Of a DNA stretch of 64,000 nucleotides, positions 58,681 to 64,000 are shown piece after piece. The stretch comes from Tridacna crocea (lineage: Eukaryota; Mollusca; Bivalvia; Cardiida; Cardiidae), in contig OX031057.1 in assembly GCA_943736015.1 (NCBI GenBank), positions 37,224,501 to 37,288,500 of the forward strand. Reading direction: 5' to 3'. Within the stretch, counting starts at the first letter, position 1; each line of letters opens with the position of its first letter. The translations under genes and the position numbers were made by a program. The notes under the pieces are model-generated. The model ran no database searches. It was not told the origin of the DNA and saw nothing but the letters and a program-made list of their open reading frames with translations.

Positions 58681-60244
58681 GAACGGATGGTCTTTGGTTA
58701 TACAAAATAGTTATATATAGCAAATATATTTCAAGTCAGGTTTACAAGGGTTGATGTATTTTGTAGACGCAATTACCCTTTTTCACAGAATATGAATTAA
58801 TCTTTTTTCGTTCTTTGGTGTTCGAAAAGTTAGTCTTTTGCCAATTGATACTGATTTTAATAGCCTTTTCAGGGAAAAAGTCATTATATGAGAAAGGTAA
58901 ATACCGGTAACTAGAATAATCCCCGTTTCTCAACAACATCTACCTTTGCATCTGTAATCCGAGACTCTTTGCACAGTAATAGTCAACACTGGTTTAGAAT
59001 TGAAGACTGTGACAAGTCTACACTGAGATTTGTAAATCGTAGAACATCAGCCCAGTGTCCTAGACACGGACAAACAATTGTCTCAAATGGTGCCATAGTT
59101 TCTTTGTTTGGAGTCGTCTCAAGTGCATGGGATAGTTTAGACCCGGACAAACATGAAATTTACCGTAGATAAAATGACAATTTCTTAGAAAATAAGTTAT
59201 CTTTACGTCACTTTTGTAGAAGGAACTTTCACATCACTGATCTGGGTCTGCTGTGTTTGTGACAACCCAGATCATCATAGGCACTACAAAAATAATCCAG
59301 AGCAAACGGTAAGAGTAATTCGGGACTTTCTGCACCGTGAATACCCTAATTCATAAAGGAAAGATTGAAATATGAAGAGTGACATGTCGACCCTGAGAAT
59401 AATGCCATAGAGAAAATATCACCTCATTTGAAAGAGATTGCCAGTCATTTGCCTTAATTAAACTTTTACCATACAATCCTGTTCATATCGAACCCTTGGG
59501 AAAACGTTTCTGTAAGAAAGAAATGCTAAAAAAATGTAAGGCCAGCACTTTCTCCATATAGCACAATGCTAGCTACCCTTTCAATGACAAATCTAATAAT
59601 TAGAGCACCATTTAATTTTCTATATATATTTAGACAGGTGTAAAATACTGTCATCTGATACAACGTTGACCGCACTAGAGCAGAGCTGTCTGAAAAAAAA
59701 AAGCAAGTAAATTCATCCCATTTCGGTACCAAAATGGTTCCAGAGAGAACATGAGAGAGAACGTTGACTGTATTTTGAGACATCCTGCAATATAAGAATA
59801 GGCATTACAAAAAAGAGACTTTAGAGCCAAGTGGGAATACAGTGGTACACGAGAGAAAACGTTCCCAGTTATTCAAGACTTCTTTTTTTTACTTTAAAGG
59901 TCGGCATATATTTGAGGCTTTTCTGCAGAAAGGGGGCATAAATCCATCTCCGTGATAAATCATAGCCCACAAAGTCCTTACATAATTACTGATCCATAAA
60001 ATTCATTCTGTCCGACAAACGTCATAATCGTATCCAGGTGATTCAGGTGGAATGGTTCTGGAAATAAAAAAAAATAGAACCAGCAAAACGTGTCTACCCA
60101 TGTCAGACTGCGAGACTTGCATAGGTTTACGTGAATCAGCACTTTTTTGCGGTTGCATATTAATTATAATGTTACGAGACAAGCGGAACGAGAAAGAAAA
60201 AAACAGCAATAAGACTTTAACATTTAACAATATTTACCTTGCCT
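58681..60244. other. No gene recognised
   Basis: The frame at 58969-59172 (67 aa, ending WDSLDPDKHEIYRR) looks protein-like in composition, but I recognise no family or splice signals, so I do not call it. Confidence 0.4.
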
Positions 60245-62760
60245 TTTGTATGTAGGTAAAGGAAAATCAGAAATAGCTTTAACTTTAGCCTCTAGAGGTT
60301 TCACCTGTCCTTTTCCAACAACATGACCCAAAAATGTTAAACTATCATGACAAACTCACTTTTAACAAGATTAACTGTTAATTTGGCTTTGCTCAGTCTG
60401 TGAAAATAACTCTGATAGTCTTTAGATGTTCATCCCAGTTATCGCAGTGAATTATGAAGTCATCAATGTGAGCCCTGCAGTCATCTAATCCAGATATTAT
60501 AATCATGTTGGTAAGACATTGAACGGTCTGTTTTTCATCCAAAACAGCTTAACTATGTACTTGTAAAGTCCATTAGGGTTACAAAATTTAATGCAGAGAT
60601 TCCTTGGCTCTGTCAGTGCGAGGAATTTGTCAAAATCCTTTTAGATGATCAAATTTAGTGACATATTTAGCATGAACAATTTTGTCAATGCAGTCATCTA
60701 CTCTGGACAGTGGAAACGAGTCAGTCTTGGTCACAGTTTTAACTTTTCTATAGTCAGTGCACATACGAAAGGTTCCATCTGGCTTTGGTATAAGAATACA
60801 GGGAGAACTCCATTTAACCAAAAGGCTTGGACTTATCAAAGTTCATTTCTTCATAGTCTATGTCTTCAGAGTTAATGTGATTTTGAGTTTGAGGGCCAGA
60901 GGAAACTACATTTATCGATGAAATATTTGAATTATTCCTATGAACATATTCTTTTACCATGTTTATATGACCTAGTTGCTTTTGCCTTCGTCTGTCAGGA
61001 GTTGTTATCACATACTAGTAATTAAAGCCACTTACCTTTTTCTCTACAGAATAAGGACCAAAATATCTTACTTATAGAGTCCTACCAGGAACTGGTAGAA
61101 GAGCTAAAACTTTATCTCCGGGTTTAAAATTTCTTTTTTAATTATTCTTGTCCTATCTTTCATTCAGTCTTCTCTACATTTGATCTTGCCACCGCAGAAG
61201 CTTTAAATAACATGTATCTAAAGTCATATACATACTGAAGTAGATTTAAAAGAGAGTCTTCTTGTGAAAGAAATGTTTCTCGTAAAAGTTTTAAAGGTAC
61301 ACGAATGGTATGGCCAAAAACAAGCTCAAAAGGACTAAAGCCAACACACTCTCTTACTACAAAGAGTTAAAGATGTATGCCTTCATACCAATCCTTTTGT
61401 GTGTCAAAGTAATATGACCTTATATTTCTTAAGGTCGGGTGTAAACCTTTAAAGGGCACCTTGGCTTTCAGGACGATATGTAGATGACCTATATTGTTTC
61501 ATTCTCAACTCATGCAAATTACTAGTTGGAAATTGCCAGACATAAAATTTGATCCTTGATAAGAATGAACAGATTTAGGAAGTCCTACAGAAGTGTAAAA
61601 CTTCACTAAAACATTGACGAATGTTTTAGATTTTATATTTCTTAAGGTATTGCTTCTGGAATACGAGTGGAAGCACACATAATAGTCAAAAGGTACTCAT
61701 TGCCGGTCCTAGTTTTTGGCTATGGACCTACAAAAACAATTATAATCCTGCTAAAAGGTCCGTCAAATGCAGGGATCGGCTGTAGTTTAGCCTTAGGTAT
61801 GACCTGATTGGCTTTACCTACCATTTGACAAGTATGACAAGGCTTACAATAATCTGATACATCTGCTTTTAGACCAGGCCAATAAAATGGATAAGAAATT
61901 TGTGATAGGTTTTATTGATACCTAAATGACCTGACATAGGTGTTTCATGAGCTAAGCTTAGCATTTCTAATCTATAGGACATAGAAATGACAACTTGTGG
62001 TTGACAGCCCACTCATCATCAACAGAGACTGCATGAGGGCGCCATCTTCTCATCAGTATTCCATTTTTTATGTAAAAATAGACAGTTCCTGTGAAAGATC
62101 AGTTTCACTTTTTACTTACAGCTTTTTGGAATAAGTTTGCTATGTCTGGATCATTGTGTTGGTCTACACTGAGTTTTTACTTTTACCTTGTATCATGGCC
62201 TTCATTAACTAAAGGTGAAGATGTGTAAACCATTTCTGAGGAATTATATTTAGAATTTGTATGACTTTCAGACGAGGTTTGTGAAATAGACCTCTTAATT
62301 TCAATTTTAAATAAACGACCCTGCAAAGAATCAGATAAGTCAATATGAGACTGATTTTCAGCCAAAATGCCTTGTTTTTCCATAGTTCTAGTAACTGCAC
62401 GTGACGGGTAAAAAGAAATTTCTTCCTCAATTGGATCGAGAAATTGATCCGTGCAAGGTATGTCAGTTATAAGTGGATTAACAATTTACCTTATCTCCGG
62501 CTAAATTATTGCGTAGTAACAAATTAACACCTTTAAAAGGATTTTTTTCTAAAACCAATAGACAAATAAATGTTATAAAGCGAAACATTAACAAATCCAC
62601 ATTCTACACCCTGAATAAGGACACTTATCCTAGAAGAAGTCTTCTCAGAAAAGAGGCAGGACATCTGCTAAAATAAGAGATTGAGAAGCTCCAGTATCGC
62701 TTAAATTTTGATAGAGGTAATTTAAACGCGCTGAAATTTATGTGCTGCAGTTACATAGTC
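60245..62760 (-). mobile_element. Gmr1-like Ty3 LTR-retrotransposon pol fossil, broken
   Basis: Minus-strand order: aspartic protease (SDTGAS-type site near 62700), integrase zinc-finger region (YWPGLKADVSDYC...CHTC, near 61840), integrase core (YQGSNFMSGNFQ, near 61560) and C-terminal part (FGPYSVEKKVSGFNYV...TPDRRR, near 61070), then reverse transcriptase (WSSPCILIPKPDG...RMCTDYRKV, near 60800; FLGHVVGKGQVKP, near 60310). Integrase thus lies before RT, as in Gmr1-like Ty3 elements and unlike ordinary Ty3. No LTR was found, and the RT is cut off at the low end. It is broken in many places, so it is old. Confidence 0.75.
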
Positions 62761-63589
62761 AATGGCTGTTATATATAATTTTTTTGTTTTGTAACTCTAA
62801 AACTGAGTCATCTTCCAAAGTGTTAATTGTACTCTACTAGTGCATTCACCTTTACTTCACTAATCTTAAAGTTGACCATCCACTAAAAAAGTACAATTGT
62901 CCCATTTTTGGTGCCAAAAGGAAAGAAAAAGGTACACGAGAGCGAATCTTCAAGGTAATTCGAGATTTTCTGCTCGATAAAAGTCATTGATTTAGAAAGA
63001 CTTGAAATATAAAGACAGTGACAGTTCGGCGCAGAGAATTATACCATAGAGAATATCACCTTATTCATTAAACAGGAGCAATCAATCGTCTCTGATAGCT
63101 GAACGTTCTTTGTTACGGTTTCCAGTGAAACAAGTTGAACAGTTTAGATTCAGAGAAATAAATATGAACTCTATTTGCATGTCATTAATCAATTGACTTA
63201 AATAGCCATCTAGCAGATAGATCTAAGATCAGATTGGCTGTTCTGTGCAGTCTGATCATGATCTACACTGTCCGGAAAAGGCCAGAGAGTCGCGCTAAAC
63301 GGCGTACAGGTTAAGGCTGGCCTGAAATGAAAGTTCTGTGCCAACTCGGTCTCGATCCATACCCTGCAAGATTCTTGGTTTATTATATAAGGGCCTAACA
63401 TTGTCCCTAATGGCGCAACCTTTCACAGAAAGAGTTAAAATATGTACATACCGTAGAGAACATCATCATTTTACAAGGTCCTGGATAATTAGATGCCTCT
63501 TACGGTACTGGTTTTGACAAAAATAAAAACGTTTACAAGGCTTATGCTGATGTTTTTATCACTGAACTTTAAATTGGCTGAGGAGATTG
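62761..63589. other. No gene; one short foldback
   Basis: At about 63216-63276 a foldback of the AGATCAAGATCAGACTG family (GATCTAAGATCAGATTG and CAGTCTGATCATGATC) is present. Nothing coding. Confidence 0.5.
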
Positions 63590-64000
63590 AGAATATTTGT
63601 TATTTTCGGTTAAAGATCGAAATTTCTTTCATCGAGTGAACATCACTGGTAATATTTTCAAGAGTGGCGCAGCAGCCACTCATGAAAATATTACCAGTGA
63701 TTTTCACTCAATGAAATAAATTCCGATCTTTTACTGACAAAAAACAAATATTCTGTTTATTTCATGCTTTTAACCCTTTCCGGGAGGAACTTTATCAAAT
63801 CCAGTACAGTTCTTTTCAGTAATTCCCAGTGGCATAGCATAGCAACGCATTACAATATGACGTCAAGCGCAAGAAATGTATGATAAATGACGTCATATTT
63901 CCATCTGATTGTGAGTCACGCGCGTTTTATCTTGGTAGCTAGAATATAAAAATCGGTATTTTCACTGGTCGTACCCTTGAAATATCAAGAAATATTTTCA
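63590..64000. mobile_element. Foldback MITE family M, copy D, cut by window end
   Basis: CACTGGTAATATTTTCAAGAG pairs with TCATGAAAATATTACCAGTG, followed by the same interior as copy C (ATGACGTCAAGCGC, ACTGGTCGTACC). It is in the same orientation as copy C. Confidence 0.8.

Noticed and set aside
58969-59172. 67-residue frame ending WDSLDPDKHEIYRR
   Set aside because: Reasonable composition, but no family, splice signal or neighbour supports it.

Overview
The window looks like nuclear DNA from a mollusc, most likely a heterodont bivalve. The clues are a Gal-3-O-sulfotransferase-type exon with a 3' splice site, many metazoan non-LTR retrotransposons, Ty3-type fossils of a kind I know from molluscs, and very dense short foldback repeats. 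Several of the foldbacks (for example those reading CGGATTAGCCTGTGCGGAC or CAAGATCAGACTGCACAGA) are ones I associate from memory with dreissenid-like bivalves. The assignment is inference. There are no operons, CRISPR arrays or rRNA genes. The DNA is AT-rich and mostly repeat-derived.

Layout. 1-4.9 kb: an unrecognised 1.55 kb DNA element (963-2512) with inverted ends built from regularly spaced 13-bp iterons, then a foldback MITE. 4.9-9.8 kb: a broken LTR-retrotransposon fossil whose gag region holds a foldback MITE. 9.8-13.4 kb: foldbacks, a LINE-like 3' tail and a 93-bp tandem duplication. 13.4-21.1 kb: two 690-bp direct repeats (about 97% identical) enclosing an L1/Tx1-like LINE piece and a nearly intact APE-type LINE with one frameshift. 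21.6-33.5 kb: a pile-up of LINE fragments in both orientations, one with clear 18-20 bp target duplications. Inside one of them sits a 532-bp element, 24323-24854, that looks whole: two 208-bp LTRs, a tRNA-Pro-type primer site, a polypurine tract and a 4-bp target duplication. Its LTRs carry a tRNA-like A-box/B-box module. This is the most unusual object in the window.

33.5-44 kb: Harbinger-like, TTAA-flanked and other MITEs, the only convincing host gene (a membrane-anchored sulfotransferase exon, 38006-39083, + strand), and a gag fossil of a Ty3-type element. 44-60 kb: a LINE 3' fragment, several foldback families and a composite nested palindrome at 54.4-55.5 kb. 60.2-62.8 kb: a minus-strand pol fossil with integrase before reverse transcriptase, the Gmr1-like order. 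63.6-64 kb: the start of a fourth copy of a foldback family.

The genes do not form a pathway. The window is one host exon in a field of nested transposable elements whose insertion order can partly be read. All family names rest on recognising motifs by eye; no database search was possible.
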